A stretch of 36,120 nucleotides of DNA from Pseudomonadota bacterium (lineage in GTDB: Bacteria > Pseudomonadota > Alphaproteobacteria > Acetobacterales > Acetobacteraceae): contig JAJZGI010000022.1 of the NCBI GenBank assembly GCA_021798575.1, positions 1 through 36,120 of the forward strand, in the 5' to 3' direction. Below the pieces are notes generated by a model. It did no database searches, was not told the origin of the DNA, and saw only the letters and a list, made by a program, of their open reading frames with translations. The position numbers and the translations under genes are program-made. Shown here in pieces: positions 16,503 to 25,008 of this stretch. The stretch's first letter is position 1, and each line of letters opens with the position of its first letter.

Positions 16503-17659
16503 GGCGTGGTGAGCCGGAATTCGATCCGGCGGTTTTGGGCGTAATCCGCCGGTGTGTTGCCCGGCGCCAGCGGGTTGTTGGAGCCCATGGCCGAGACCGA
16601 GATGCGGTCTTTCGGCACGCCGTCTCGCACCAGCAGATGCAGCACGGTGAGCGCGCGGGCCGCCGAGAGGTCGAAGTTCGAATGATACGGCCCGCCGGTG
16701 ATGGGCTGCGCATCGGCATAGCCATCGACGCTCAGAATCCAGTTCACCTTCGGTGGAATTTTGCCCGCGATCTTTTTCACGGCACTCGCGACCTGCGCGA
16801 TCTCGGCCTGCCCGGCTTGGGTGAGGGTTGCCTGGTCCACCGGGAACAGGACATCGCTCTCGAACACGAAACGATCCCCCACGATGCGCAGGTTCGGCTC
16901 GCCCGCGAGGGCCTGACGCATCGCTTTGAAAAACGTGCTCTGATATTGCTGCAACTGCTCGACCTTGCGGGCCAGCGCCTCGTTGAGCTGCGCGCCGAGG
17001 TCGGTGATCTGGACATGGTCCTTTGCGTCGGCGGTCTTGGCTGCGTCCAGCGCCTGGGCCAGCACGGCGAGCTGCACGCGCAGCGCCGCGATCTGCTGGT
17101 TCAGCAGCGCCACCTGCGCCTCCGCCGCCTGGGAGATCCTGGTCTGGGCCGTCAGCTTGCCCTGCGTGTCGCTGAGCTGGGCGGCGAGCCCTGGGCCGGC
17201 GTTTTCATCGGCCTGAGCCTGCGCGGCCATCTGCCCCTGGAGTGCTGCGATCCGCCCGCTGGCGGCGGCGGCCTGCGCCTGCGCGTCCGACAATTGGGAT
17301 TGCAGCCCCTGCGCCTGGCTTTGCAGGCCGGTGATGGTGCCGGAGTCCGCGCCGAGCTGCTGGGTGAGCCCGGCGTTGGCGCTCTGCGCGCTGGCGAGCT
17401 GGCTGTTCAGTGCCGACAGCTCCTGCGCCAGCGTGGCGTTTTTGGTCGTCTGCATGGAGAGGCTCTGGGTCAGCTGGGCGATCTGGTTGCGCAGGACGTT
17501 GATGGTATTATCGCTGCCGTTCAGCGCGGAGGACAAGAACGCCTCGGCCAGCACGAAGACCAGCAGCACGAAGATCGTGACCATGAGCAGGGTGGAGAGC
17601 GCATCAACATAGCCCGGCCAGGCGTCCAGCCCGTTGCTGCCCGCGCGCCTGCGGCTCAT
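16499..17659 (-). CDS. MotB/OmpA-like peptidoglycan-binding protein of a stator-like pair
   Basis: The 386-residue protein has one N-terminal transmembrane helix (about 17-43). It is entered by GYVDALSTLLMV, the MotB-type arrangement with a membrane aspartate (Asp19) that carries protons in stators. Residues 50-250 form a long glutamine/alanine-rich coiled coil (repeats such as LNSQLASAQSANAGLTQQL). The C-terminal OmpA domain (about 265-386) shows FPVDQATLTQAG, VDGYADAQP, LSAARALTVLHLL and NRRIEFRL, which bind peptidoglycan. It overlaps the MotA-like gene by four bases upstream and nadE by four downstream. No flagellar gene is near, so a role in envelope maintenance is more likely than swimming. 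Confidence 0.85.
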   Translation of the reverse strand: MSRRRAGSNGLDAWPGYVDALSTLLMVTIFVLLVFVLAEAFLSSALNGSDNTINVLRNQIAQLTQSLSMQTTKNATLAQELSALNSQLASAQSANAGLTQQLGADSGTITGLQSQAQGLQSQLSDAQAQAAAASGRIAALQGQMAAQAQADENAGPGLAAQLSDTQGKLTAQTRISQAAEAQVALLNQQIAALRVQLAVLAQALDAAKTADAKDHVQITDLGAQLNEALARKVEQLQQYQSTFFKAMRQALAGEPNLRIVGDRFVFESDVLFPVDQATLTQAGQAEIAQVASAVKKIAGKIPPKVNWILSVDGYADAQPITGGPYHSNFDLSAARALTVLHLLVRDGVPKDRISVSAMGSNNPLAPGNTPADYAQNRRIEFRLTTP

Positions 17660-18810
17660 GCCCGAGGCTCATCGCGCACGGCGGCGAGCGTGCGGGTGAG
17701 CACCTTGAGGTCGCTGCGGAGCTCCGCCGTGCTTTGGGCGCGCCCCTGCTCGGATTCCGCCAGCATCCGGTTGAGCAGCATCTCGATATTGCGCAGATGC
17801 GCGCGGGCCAGATCATCCTGGCTGGCGGGCTGGCTGGCGGGTGACTCGCTCAGGCGGACCAGCACCGGCCCCATGGCAGCCTGGGTTTCCGCCAGCCTGC
17901 CCATGAGCTGGTGGTTCACCCGCAGCGTGTCCGAGAGTGCGGCCATACGCTCATTCAGCGCCAGTAGCGCGGCATTGCCCTGGGCCCGGCCATCCTCCCC
18001 GCGTGTGAGTACGCGCTGGAGCGACTCCATGTTTTCCGCCGTCTGTTCCAGCAGCGCCTGGACATAGACGGGCACCGAGGCCTCGCCATCGCCACCGCCC
18101 AGCGCGCCGGTGGAGAGCCGGGTAAGCCCGGCCAGCCACTCCTCCAACTCGTTGAAAAATCGGTTCATCGCCTGGCCCGCCGTAAGATCCAGAAAGCCCA
18201 GGATCAGCGCGCCGGAGAGGCCGAACATCGAGGAGGAAAACGCCGTACCCATGCCCGCCAGCGGCCCGGCGAGCCCGGCTTTCAGCTGCGCGAACATGCC
18301 GTTCACGTCGCCGCCTGCGAGGTTCATGCCGTTGATCACCGCCGCGACCGAGGAGACGGTGTGCAGCAGGCCCCAGAAGGTGCCGAGCAGCCCCAGGAAG
18401 ATCATGACGCCGGTGACGTAGCGCGAGAGCTCGCGGTTTTCATCGAGCCGGCTGGAGATTCCGTCCAGAATCGTGGTCATCGCCTGGCCGGAGAGGGTGA
18501 TCCGCCGCTCCCCATCGGCCCGCCCATGCAGCATCCGCGCCATCGGGGCCAGCAGCACCGGCGGACTCGCCTGCTCCAATTTCTGGCGGTTGCGGCGGAA
18601 GGTCTCGACCCATTCGACCTCCGGGTTGAGGCGTTGCACCTGCCGCAGGTTCCAGAACACGCCGAAGATCTCGACCAGCACGATGACCGAGTTGACCAGC
18701 GGGTTGGCCATATAGAATTTGGCCAGATCCGGCGAGATGACCGCCGCCACGCCGTAGACCACGAAGCAGAAGACGATCATCCGGATCAGGTAATTCTTGG
18801 GCTTGGTCAT
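17656..18810 (-). CDS. MotA/TolQ/ExbB-like proton-channel protein
   Basis: The 384-residue protein has four predicted membrane helices: about 8-26, 36-55, 131-158 and 185-211. GLLGTFWGLL (140-149) and GMGTAFSSSMFGLSGALILG (186-205) are the signature of the MotA/TolQ/ExbB family. A cytoplasmic C-terminal region of about 170 residues follows, largely helical (EQTAENMESLQRVL, ALNERMAALSDTLRV), longer than in ExbB. With the Asp19-bearing partner that follows in ATGA overlap, it should form a proton-driven stator unit that pushes or pulls on something attached to the cell wall. What it moves is unknown. It overlaps the small OmpA-like gene by four bases. Confidence 0.85.
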   Translation of the reverse strand: MTKPKNYLIRMIVFCFVVYGVAAVISPDLAKFYMANPLVNSVIVLVEIFGVFWNLRQVQRLNPEVEWVETFRRNRQKLEQASPPVLLAPMARMLHGRADGERRITLSGQAMTTILDGISSRLDENRELSRYVTGVMIFLGLLGTFWGLLHTVSSVAAVINGMNLAGGDVNGMFAQLKAGLAGPLAGMGTAFSSSMFGLSGALILGFLDLTAGQAMNRFFNELEEWLAGLTRLSTGALGGGDGEASVPVYVQALLEQTAENMESLQRVLTRGEDGRAQGNAALLALNERMAALSDTLRVNHQLMGRLAETQAAMGPVLVRLSESPASQPASQDDLARAHLRNIEMLLNRMLAESEQGRAQSTAELRSDLKVLTRTLAAVRDEPRA

Positions 18811-19394
18811 TTTTCTGCCTCTGTCAGGACGGTCTGGTTGTCATTCTGGCCGGGCACGGCACCATAGGCGCGCGGGATGATGTCGGCGGCGGCGACGCCG
18901 CAGCTGAGCAGGGCAGCGCGCACCGCCATCGCCCGGTTGAACGAGAGGCGCATGGCGGCGGAGGGGTCGTCAGCATTAGCCGGGGCCCGCGCATCGATAC
19001 CAAGCACGCCGCCCGCCTGGCAATAGGGGTGGAGAATGGCGGGAGCCCCGGTGGGCAGCGCGGCGCTGCCGGGGGCAAAGTCGATCACCGCTGGCGGCGG
19101 CGCTGGCATGGGTTTTACCACCGGGACGGGTGGCTTGGACGTGGTTTGGATTGGCGCAGGCGGGCGCGGCCTGGACTTTGCAACGCCCACGGCGCGGGGC
19201 TGGGCCACGGCGCTTGGCCGGACGCGATGGGTCAAAATTTTGCGCGGCCTGAGGGGGGCCAGTTTCTGGATCACCCGCGGCGGGGCTGTGATGCCCGCCA
19301 GCTGCGCAAGGGCGGCGGGGTTGACCACCACCTGGGCGGGCGCCGAGGCGGGCAGCAGCAGGGCCAGGACCAGGATCGGGGAAATCGCTCTCAC
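18807..19394 (-). CDS. secreted proline-rich protein with degenerate OmpA-like C-terminus
   Basis: I start this at a GTG (complement of 19392-19394) preceded by AGGG at good spacing, giving 195 residues. A further upstream ATG at 19430 would add 12 residues that spoil the signal peptide. The product has a signal peptide (RAISPILVLALLLPASAPAQ). A basic and proline-rich linker (residues about 45-105) follows, then a region that looks like a worn OmpA domain: VIDFAPGSAALP, then FNRAMAVRAALLSCGV and IPRAYGAVPGQND. The final strand-helix elements are present, but the usual peptidoglycan-binding Asp/Arg pair is not obvious. It overlaps the MotA-like gene by ATGA, so it is likely a third, periplasmic part of the stator-like unit. 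Confidence 0.75.
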   Translation of the reverse strand: MRAISPILVLALLLPASAPAQVVVNPAALAQLAGITAPPRVIQKLAPLRPRKILTHRVRPSAVAQPRAVGVAKSRPRPPAPIQTTSKPPVPVVKPMPAPPPAVIDFAPGSAALPTGAPAILHPYCQAGGVLGIDARAPANADDPSAAMRLSFNRAMAVRAALLSCGVAAADIIPRAYGAVPGQNDNQTVLTEAEK

Positions 19395-19452
19395 GTCATT
19401 CACCCTACGGAAGCGGCAGCAGATACTCAATGACTACGCGCGCGCCCGGCGG

Positions 19453-20280
19453 TCATTCCCGGGCGCTGCCCTGGCTGGCCTGCATCACCTCCAAAAGTTT
19501 AGGGTGCAGGTGCGTATTGCCCGCCACGATGCTGCGGGACAGGCGCTCCTGGCCTTGGCCGTCGGTCGCGTAGCCGCCGGCCTCGCGCACGATCAACATG
19601 CCTGCCGCCACGTCCCACGGGTGGATGCCCCACTCCCAGTAGCCGTCGTAGCGCCCGGCGGCGGTCCAGGCGAGGTCCAGCGCGGCCGAGCCGAAACGTC
19701 GGATGCCCGCGACCTGGGGCATCAGCGCGCTGAGGCTGCGGGCGAAGGCGAGCTGGTCCGACGGCGAGGTGGTGGCAAAGGGCACGCCGGTGGCGAACAC
19801 CGCATCCTTCAACTCGCGCCGCGCGGCGACCCGCAGGCGCTTGTCGTTCATATAGGCGCCGACACCTTTTTCCGCCCAGAACATCTCGTTGTTCACCGGC
19901 GAATACACCACCGCCGCGGCGATCTCGCTCCCGCCATCGGGCAGGCGTTTCTCCAGCGCGATCGAGATCGCCCAGTGCGGGATGCCGTGCAGAAAATTGG
20001 TGGTTCCGTCCAGCGGGTCCACGATCCAGCGCCAGGACCATTTGTCGCTGCCCGAGGCGCCGGATTCCTCCATCAGCATGGCATAGCCGGGGCGGGCTTT
20101 CTCCAGATCCTCGCGGATGCTGGCCTCGGCCCGCAGATCCGCCTGGCTGACGAAATCGCCCGGACCTTTTACCGAGACCTGCAAATTCTCCACCTCGTTG
20201 AAATCCCGCAGGAGCCTTTTGGCGGCCTTCTGCGCAGCGGCGTGCATGACGGTCATATGCGCGGAAAGGCGTGGCATCAT
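19453..20280 (-). CDS. suhB: inositol monophosphatase family protein (SuhB-like)
   Basis: The 275-residue protein has the lithium-sensitive phosphatase motifs. These are the metal glutamates Glu71-Glu72 in LMEESGAS, the metal-binding WIVDPLDGTTNFLHGIPHW (Asp88, Asp91), and WEWGIHPWDVAAGMLIVREAGG near the C-terminus. It should release phosphate from inositol-1-phosphate or related sugar phosphates. In E. coli SuhB also joins the rRNA antitermination complex, and its position beside efp fits a link to translation, though that is inference. It lies 50 bases after efp on the same strand. Confidence 0.93.
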   Translation of the reverse strand: MMPRLSAHMTVMHAAAQKAAKRLLRDFNEVENLQVSVKGPGDFVSQADLRAEASIREDLEKARPGYAMLMEESGASGSDKWSWRWIVDPLDGTTNFLHGIPHWAISIALEKRLPDGGSEIAAAVVYSPVNNEMFWAEKGVGAYMNDKRLRVAARRELKDAVFATGVPFATTSPSDQLAFARSLSALMPQVAGIRRFGSAALDLAWTAAGRYDGYWEWGIHPWDVAAGMLIVREAGGYATDGQGQERLSRSIVAGNTHLHPKLLEVMQASQGSARE

Positions 20281-20282
20281 CC

Positions 20283-20306
20283 GTTTTCAGTCTCCAGTTT
20301 TCAGTC
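20283..20306. repeat. short direct repeat GTTTTCAGTC
   Basis: GTTTTCAGTC occurs at 20283-20292 and again at 20297-20306, in the 50-base gap between efp and suhB. No function is apparent. Confidence 0.5.
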
Positions 20307-20330
20307 GTCAGAAAAGTCCCGACCGATAAC

Positions 20331-20897
20331 TCAGCCTTTGGCGCGCTCCACATAGCTGCCGTCCTCGGTGCGGACGACCACGCGCTCGCCCGCCTCGATA
20401 AACGGCGGCACCAGGGTTTTGACACCGTTGGAAAGCTTGGCGGGTTTATAGGAGGAAGACGCGGTCTGGCCTTTTACCACCGGGTCGGCCTCGACGATCT
20501 CCAGCGTCACATGCGGCGGCAGCGTGATAGAGACTGGATCGCCCTCCACCAGCCCGACGGAAACCGCCATGTTATCTTGCAGGAACGGCGCGGACTCACC
20601 CAGAATGCTGGCCGGGACCATGAACTGCTCGAAGGTCTCGCCGTCCATGAGCACCAGGTTGTCGCCATCGGTATAGGAATAGGTGAAGTCCTTGTCCTCG
20701 GTGGTCAGGCGCTCCACCGTGTCGGCGGTGCGCCAGCGCTCGTTGGTTTTATTCCCGGTTTTCAGGTTGCGCATCTCCACCTGGATGAACGCGCCGCCTT
20801 TGCCGGGGGTGATGATCTGCTGCTTCAGCACGGTCCAGCGGTTGCCTTCATGCTCGATGACCTGACCGGCGCGGATGAGATTTGCCTGCTGTTTCAT
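20331..20897 (-). CDS. efp: elongation factor P
   Basis: The 188-residue protein rescues ribosomes stalled at polyproline. The start MKQQANLIRAGQVIEHEG at 20895-20897 gives exactly the family length. The longer open frame to 21050 has no family match and would cover a hairpin leader. The three beta-barrel domains are clear: KOW-like 1-63, OB-type P domain 64-125, C-terminal OB 130-188 with GDPVSITLPPHVTLEI. The tip loop TPGKGGAF carries Lys33, the position modified by EpmA/EpmB in many bacteria and not the arginine of rhamnosylated EF-P. The proline-rich proteins in this window (the OmpA-like small protein, for example) would be clients. First gene of the long minus-strand run. Confidence 0.97.
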   Translation of the reverse strand: MKQQANLIRAGQVIEHEGNRWTVLKQQIITPGKGGAFIQVEMRNLKTGNKTNERWRTADTVERLTTEDKDFTYSYTDGDNLVLMDGETFEQFMVPASILGESAPFLQDNMAVSVGLVEGDPVSITLPPHVTLEIVEADPVVKGQTASSSYKPAKLSNGVKTLVPPFIEAGERVVVRTEDGSYVERAKG

Positions 20898-21132
20898 GAA
20901 AACTCTGCCTGAATAAACGTTTGGGACGTGAGGCGGCGGCTTACGCCGCCCGTGGGCGTTCGGCAAGGGAGGCAGCCCGGCACCAGCCGCCGCCGCAAAG
21001 CTTAACAAGATAACGTCAGCCAATTCATTTTTATCCGGCCTGGTTAACACCCGATTCAGGAGTGCCCGGTATCCTGACTACTTCAGGTGGTAGGTCCGGC
21101 GGTCTCGGCAGCCGGTAGAAGGAGCCCGGCTC
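20898..21132. promoter_or_regulatory. divergent control region of efp and autotransporter 2
   Basis: This 235-base gap must hold both promoters. It contains a stem GGCGGCG (20932-20938) with CGCCGCC (20944-20950), which would lie in the efp leader. Near the plus-strand gene is a second hairpin, TCAGGA (21056-21061) with TCCTGA (21072-21077). An AT-rich core (21000-21035) with TTAACA and TCATTT 17 bases apart may be the plus-strand promoter. None is strong enough to call individually. Confidence 0.4.
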
Positions 21133-23736
21133 ATGCAGGATGGTCGACATAAAACAGCGCGGATGGGTGCGAGCACGGCGGGCACCATGCTGGCCCTGCC
21201 CGCCGCCATCTCGCTCGGTGTGGTGCTGGCGCGGCCCGCCCTGGCGCAGAGCGTGATCAGCGGCAACCATAACAGCACGGTCAATCTCGCGGCCTACCCC
21301 GGCGGCAACCCGGTCAGCATCACCGCGGGCAGCACTATCGCGCCGCGCTCGGGCGATGCGCTGGTCGGCCTGGGCGGCGGCCCGTGGTCGCTGGCCAACG
21401 CCGGATTGCTCAATGCGCCGGATGTCGGGATTCTGCTGGATACTGTGGGCAGCGTCGCCAATGCAGGGGTGATCAGCGCGGGCTATAATGGGCTCAGCCT
21501 CAACCGCGGCGGGACGCTCAGCAATGCGATGGGCGGCAGCATCAGCGGCGGCCATATCGGGGTTTATACAGGCAATGGGCTGGGCGATATCACCAATGAA
21601 GGGGTGATCAGCGCCAGCGCCGGGGATGCTGTCTCGCTCTATGCCGGCGGCAGCTTCACCAATGCCTCGGGCGCGCGGGTGCTCGGCGGGTATTCCGGGG
21701 TTTATGCGCGCGGGACGGGCACATCCATCCAGAATGCGGGCACCATCACCGGGCCGAATTCCGGCCTGTATCTCGAAGGCGCGGTACAGGTGACGAATTC
21801 CGGCAGCCTCGGCGGCGGGGATGGCATCTTCGCCTATGGCTCAGGCACGGGGATCGACAACACCGGCAGGATCAGCGGCGCCAAGGCGGGCGTGCTGCTG
21901 GACAGTGGTGCGGAGTTGCAGAACTCCGGCACGATAACCGGCGGGCTGGTGGGGGCGCTGCTCGGCGCGGGCGGGCATCTCACCAACCAGGCCGGCGGGC
22001 TGATCGAGGGCGGGAACATCGGCGTGCAGACCGGCAGCGATGCCGTGATCGACAATGCAGGCACGATTCTGGATGGCACCGTCGCGGGCATGGTACTGGG
22101 CGCGCAGAGCAGCCTTGATAATTCCGGCGTCATCGGCGGGGTCACCGGCCTCGTCGTCAGTGGCGCGGGCAGCAGCGTGTTCGATACCGGGGTGATCGCC
22201 GCCACACCATCCAGCGGCGAGGCGATCGCCCTGAATGGCACGGATTTTTTGACCCTCTCCACCGGCGCCGAGATTTTTGGCGCGATCGACGGCGGCGGCA
22301 GCGCCAGCGAGATCTTTCTGCAGGGCACCGGCACGCTGGCCAGCACGCTGCAGAATTTCGGCGCGGGCAGCGCGCTTGGCATCGCGCAGGGGGCCGACTG
22401 GGTCGCCTCCGGCCAGTGGGAGATCGCGCAGGTGGAGAATGCCGGTACTTTCCAGCCCGGGATCATCGGCACGCCGCTCGCCCTGACCGGAAATTTCACG
22501 CAAGTCCCCGGCGGCACGACCCGCGTGCTCGTCACCCCCAGCCAGACCACGGAGTTCAATGTGTCCGGCGTGGCGCAACTGGGCGGAGCGCTGGTCTATG
22601 TGCTGGCACCGGGCAGCTATGCGCCGGGTTCCGAGAATTTTCTCACTGCCGGCGGTGGGATTGTCGGGCGTTTCCGTAGCGTTACGGCGGTCGCGGATGC
22701 GCCCGCCAGCCCGGCGCTGGTGACGCCGCCGATGGTGCTGGCGCTGGCCGATGCCACCCACCAGGCAAATCTCGTGGTCGCCCAAGCCTTCACCGTGGCC
22801 CCGGCGGATGACGCTTTGTTCGCCGATGCCAACCAGGCGATGGCGCTGGCGGCAGAACAGGCGGGTGACACGCTGCTGGGCCACGCCAGCGGGGCGCGCA
22901 GTGATGGGTGCGCCGGGGCGCTAACCGGTGACTGCCTCGCGGGTGCATGGGTCGAGGCCGTGGGTGACAACATCGGGCAGGCGGATGCCTTTGGTGCCAG
23001 CGGCGGCGGGTTTCTGGCGGGGTTAGACCGGCGGATCGGCCCGGATGGCACGCGGCTCGGCCTCGCTTTGGGGGTCGATGCGCTCTCGCTCAACGACACA
23101 TCCGGCGGCAAGGCCGGGATGAAGACCGTGCGGGTGGGGCTGTATGGCGCGCAGCCGCTGGGGCGCATGATGCTCAGCGCCAGCCTGATCGACGGTATCA
23201 TGACCGGCAGCACAACCCGCGCCACCGGTGCAGGCACGGCGCTGGCGGACTCCAGCGCCAATGTGCTGGCTGGCGCCGCGCAGCTGGCGCTGCCGCTGGT
23301 GCTGGATGGATGGCGGCTCACCCCGGCGGCGGGGCTGGAGTTCGCGGCCGTGAACAGCGGCGCAATGACCGAGACCGCCCGCACCCAGGCCTTCGCCATC
23401 GCCACCTCGGCCTCCGGCGGCACCAGCCTGCGGCCTTATCTGCGGATGGCGTTCAGCCATAGCTATATCACCCAGAGCCAGTGGGTCGTCATCCCGCAAG
23501 CCAGCCTCGGACTCGCGTATCAGACCGGCGATCCGCAGGGCACGGTGATGATCACGGCGCATGACGGCACGCCGTTCGCGACACGCGGCACCCCGTTAAG
23601 CCCGGCTTCCGGGCTGCTGATGGCGGGGATATCCGTCACGCGTGGCAGGTGGTCCCTGCGGGCGCGCTATGTCGCGCAGGTCTCGGGCAATGGCGCCGCG
23701 CAGACGCTGGATGCCGCGATATTGATAAGGTTTTGA
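21133..23736 (+). CDS. autotransporter (type V secretion) with beta-helical passenger
   Basis: AAGGAG lies nine bases before the ATG. The 867-residue protein has a signal peptide to about residue 38 (LGVVLARPALA, then QSVIS). The passenger (about 40-570) is built of 20-22-residue repeats of the type NAGTITGPNSGLYLEG and NSGTITGGLVGALLGAG, the pattern of a right-handed beta-helix. A two-cysteine segment (DGCAGALTGDC, near 595) precedes a C-terminal barrel (about 605-867) ending in LIRF, with a final phenylalanine as in outer-membrane proteins. It differs from the other autotransporter in being regular and much less glycine-rich. Its stop is only three bases from the converging nitroreductase stop. 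Function of the passenger is unknown. Confidence 0.9.
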   Translation: MQDGRHKTARMGASTAGTMLALPAAISLGVVLARPALAQSVISGNHNSTVNLAAYPGGNPVSITAGSTIAPRSGDALVGLGGGPWSLANAGLLNAPDVGILLDTVGSVANAGVISAGYNGLSLNRGGTLSNAMGGSISGGHIGVYTGNGLGDITNEGVISASAGDAVSLYAGGSFTNASGARVLGGYSGVYARGTGTSIQNAGTITGPNSGLYLEGAVQVTNSGSLGGGDGIFAYGSGTGIDNTGRISGAKAGVLLDSGAELQNSGTITGGLVGALLGAGGHLTNQAGGLIEGGNIGVQTGSDAVIDNAGTILDGTVAGMVLGAQSSLDNSGVIGGVTGLVVSGAGSSVFDTGVIAATPSSGEAIALNGTDFLTLSTGAEIFGAIDGGGSASEIFLQGTGTLASTLQNFGAGSALGIAQGADWVASGQWEIAQVENAGTFQPGIIGTPLALTGNFTQVPGGTTRVLVTPSQTTEFNVSGVAQLGGALVYVLAPGSYAPGSENFLTAGGGIVGRFRSVTAVADAPASPALVTPPMVLALADATHQANLVVAQAFTVAPADDALFADANQAMALAAEQAGDTLLGHASGARSDGCAGALTGDCLAGAWVEAVGDNIGQADAFGASGGGFLAGLDRRIGPDGTRLGLALGVDALSLNDTSGGKAGMKTVRVGLYGAQPLGRMMLSASLIDGIMTGSTTRATGAGTALADSSANVLAGAAQLALPLVLDGWRLTPAAGLEFAAVNSGAMTETARTQAFAIATSASGGTSLRPYLRMAFSHSYITQSQWVVIPQASLGLAYQTGDPQGTVMITAHDGTPFATRGTPLSPASGLLMAGISVTRGRWSLRARYVAQVSGNGAAQTLDAAILIRF

Positions 23737-23739
23737 ACT

Positions 23740-24330
23740 CTAAAAACCACCTTCTAATGCAATCTCGGCGACGGGTTTGCGCGGGCTTGGGAATTCGCGC
23801 GCTTGTAGCATTTCCGACAGCATCGTTTTGGAGCCCTGCTTGCCGATGGCGATGGCTGCCTCGATCCGGCAATCTTCCGGCACATGCAGCGCGCTGCGGG
23901 CACGCTCAAAGTCCAGCCCGACCATGCCATGGGCGCACCAGCCCAGCATGGAGGCTTGCAGCGCCAGCGAGCCCCAGGCGGCGCCGGCGTCGAACGAGTG
24001 GCTGTGCGAGGGCACACGCGCGTCCTTGCCGGGCATCACCATCGTGGTCTCGGACACGACAAACACGAGCGCCGAGGCGGTTTTGGCCCAGGACTGGTTG
24101 AACTCGATGAGCAGGCCGAGGAACTTGTCCCAATGCGCGCTGTCCCGCGTGGCGTAGAGGAAGCGCCAGGGCTGGGAATTATAGGAGGAGGGTGCCCAGC
24201 GCGCGGCCTCGAACAAGGTGAACAACACCGATTGCGGCATGGCCTCGCCGGTGAAGGCGCGCGGCGACCAGCGGTCGAGGAAAATCCGGTTTGCCGGATG
24301 GTCGGCGACGCGGGGGTTCTCAGTGCTCAT
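23740..24330 (-). CDS. nitroreductase-family FMN oxidoreductase
   Basis: The 196-residue protein starts at the ATG 24328-24330, with AGGAG upstream. Longer in-frame versions run into the scoB gene. The family pattern is clear: an arginine-bearing FMN segment RWSPRAFTGEAM, then AARWAPSSYNSQPWRFLYA, AAWGSLALQASMLGWCAHGM and a C-terminal glycine-rich stretch. Such enzymes reduce quinones, nitro groups or flavins with NAD(P)H. Here it is the last gene of the PHB/ketone-body run, 23 bases after scoB, so it might have been recruited to that metabolism. Substrate unknown. Confidence 0.88.
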   Translation of the reverse strand: MSTENPRVADHPANRIFLDRWSPRAFTGEAMPQSVLFTLFEAARWAPSSYNSQPWRFLYATRDSAHWDKFLGLLIEFNQSWAKTASALVFVVSETTMVMPGKDARVPSHSHSFDAGAAWGSLALQASMLGWCAHGMVGLDFERARSALHVPEDCRIEAAIAIGKQGSKTMLSEMLQAREFPSPRKPVAEIALEGGF

Positions 24331-24353
24331 GACATTGCTCCTGTGCGTTGGAT

Positions 24354-25007
24354 TCACGAATGATGTGGATTGCCGACAGAAAATTGCGCCTTCGTCTGCG
24401 CGCGGATCTCCTCCACGCTCACATCCGGCGCATGGTCGACGAGCACCAGCGAGGGGGATTTGGATTTGTCCACCTCGAACACTGCGAGATCGGTGATGAT
24501 GAGACTGACGACGCCCTTGCCGGTGAGCGGCAGCGTGCATTCCGGCAGGATTTTCGGCTCGCCCTTGGCGCTGTGCTCCATCACCACCACCACGCGCGGG
24601 ACGCCCGCGACGAGGTCCATCGCGCCGCCCATGCCCTTGACCATTTTGCCCGGCACCATCCAGTTGGCGAGGTCGCCATTCTCGGCCACTTGCAGCGCGC
24701 CCAGGATCGAGATGTTGATGTGTCCGCCGCGGATCATCGCGAAGGAGGAGGCGGAGTCGAAAAAACTGGTGGTGGGGATCTGGGTGACGGTCTGCTTGCC
24801 GGCATTAATCAGGTCGGCATCCTCCTCCCCCGCGTAGGGGAACGCGCCCATGCCCAGCATCCCGTTCTCGGACTGCAACTGCACGGAGATTCCATCCGGG
24901 ATGTGGTTGGCCACCAATGTCGGGATGCCGATGCCGAGGTTGACGTAGAAGCCGTCTTTCAATTCAGCCGCCGCGCGGGCGGCCATCTCGTCTCTGGTCC
25001 AGGGCAT
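24354..25007 (-). CDS. scoB: 3-oxoacid CoA-transferase subunit B
   Basis: The 217-residue subunit carries the catalytic glutamate in [10 protein letters not shown] (Glu47), which forms the enzyme-CoA thioester. [14 protein letters not shown] and [19 protein letters not shown] are family signatures. With subunit A it moves CoA from succinyl-CoA (or acetyl-CoA) to acetoacetate. It starts one base after the scoA stop codon, so the subunits are made together. The succinyl versus acetyl preference (Sco versus Ato) cannot be told from sequence alone by eye. Confidence 0.93.
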   Translation of the reverse strand: MPWTRDEMAARAAAELKDGFYVNLGIGIPTLVANHIPDGISVQLQSENGMLGMGAFPYAGEEDADLINAGKQTVTQIPTTSFFDSASSFAMIRGGHINISILGALQVAENGDLANWMVPGKMVKGMGGAMDLVAGVPRVVVVMEHSAKGEPKILPECTLPLTGKGVVSLIITDLAVFEVDKSKSPSLVLVDHAPDVSVEEIRAQTKAQFSVGNPHHS

Positions 25008-25008
25008 G

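Noticed and set aside
12013-18810. A complete Zorya defence system
   Set aside because: ZorC is missing, nadE separates the parts, and neighbours are housekeeping; recorded as a weak resemblance only.
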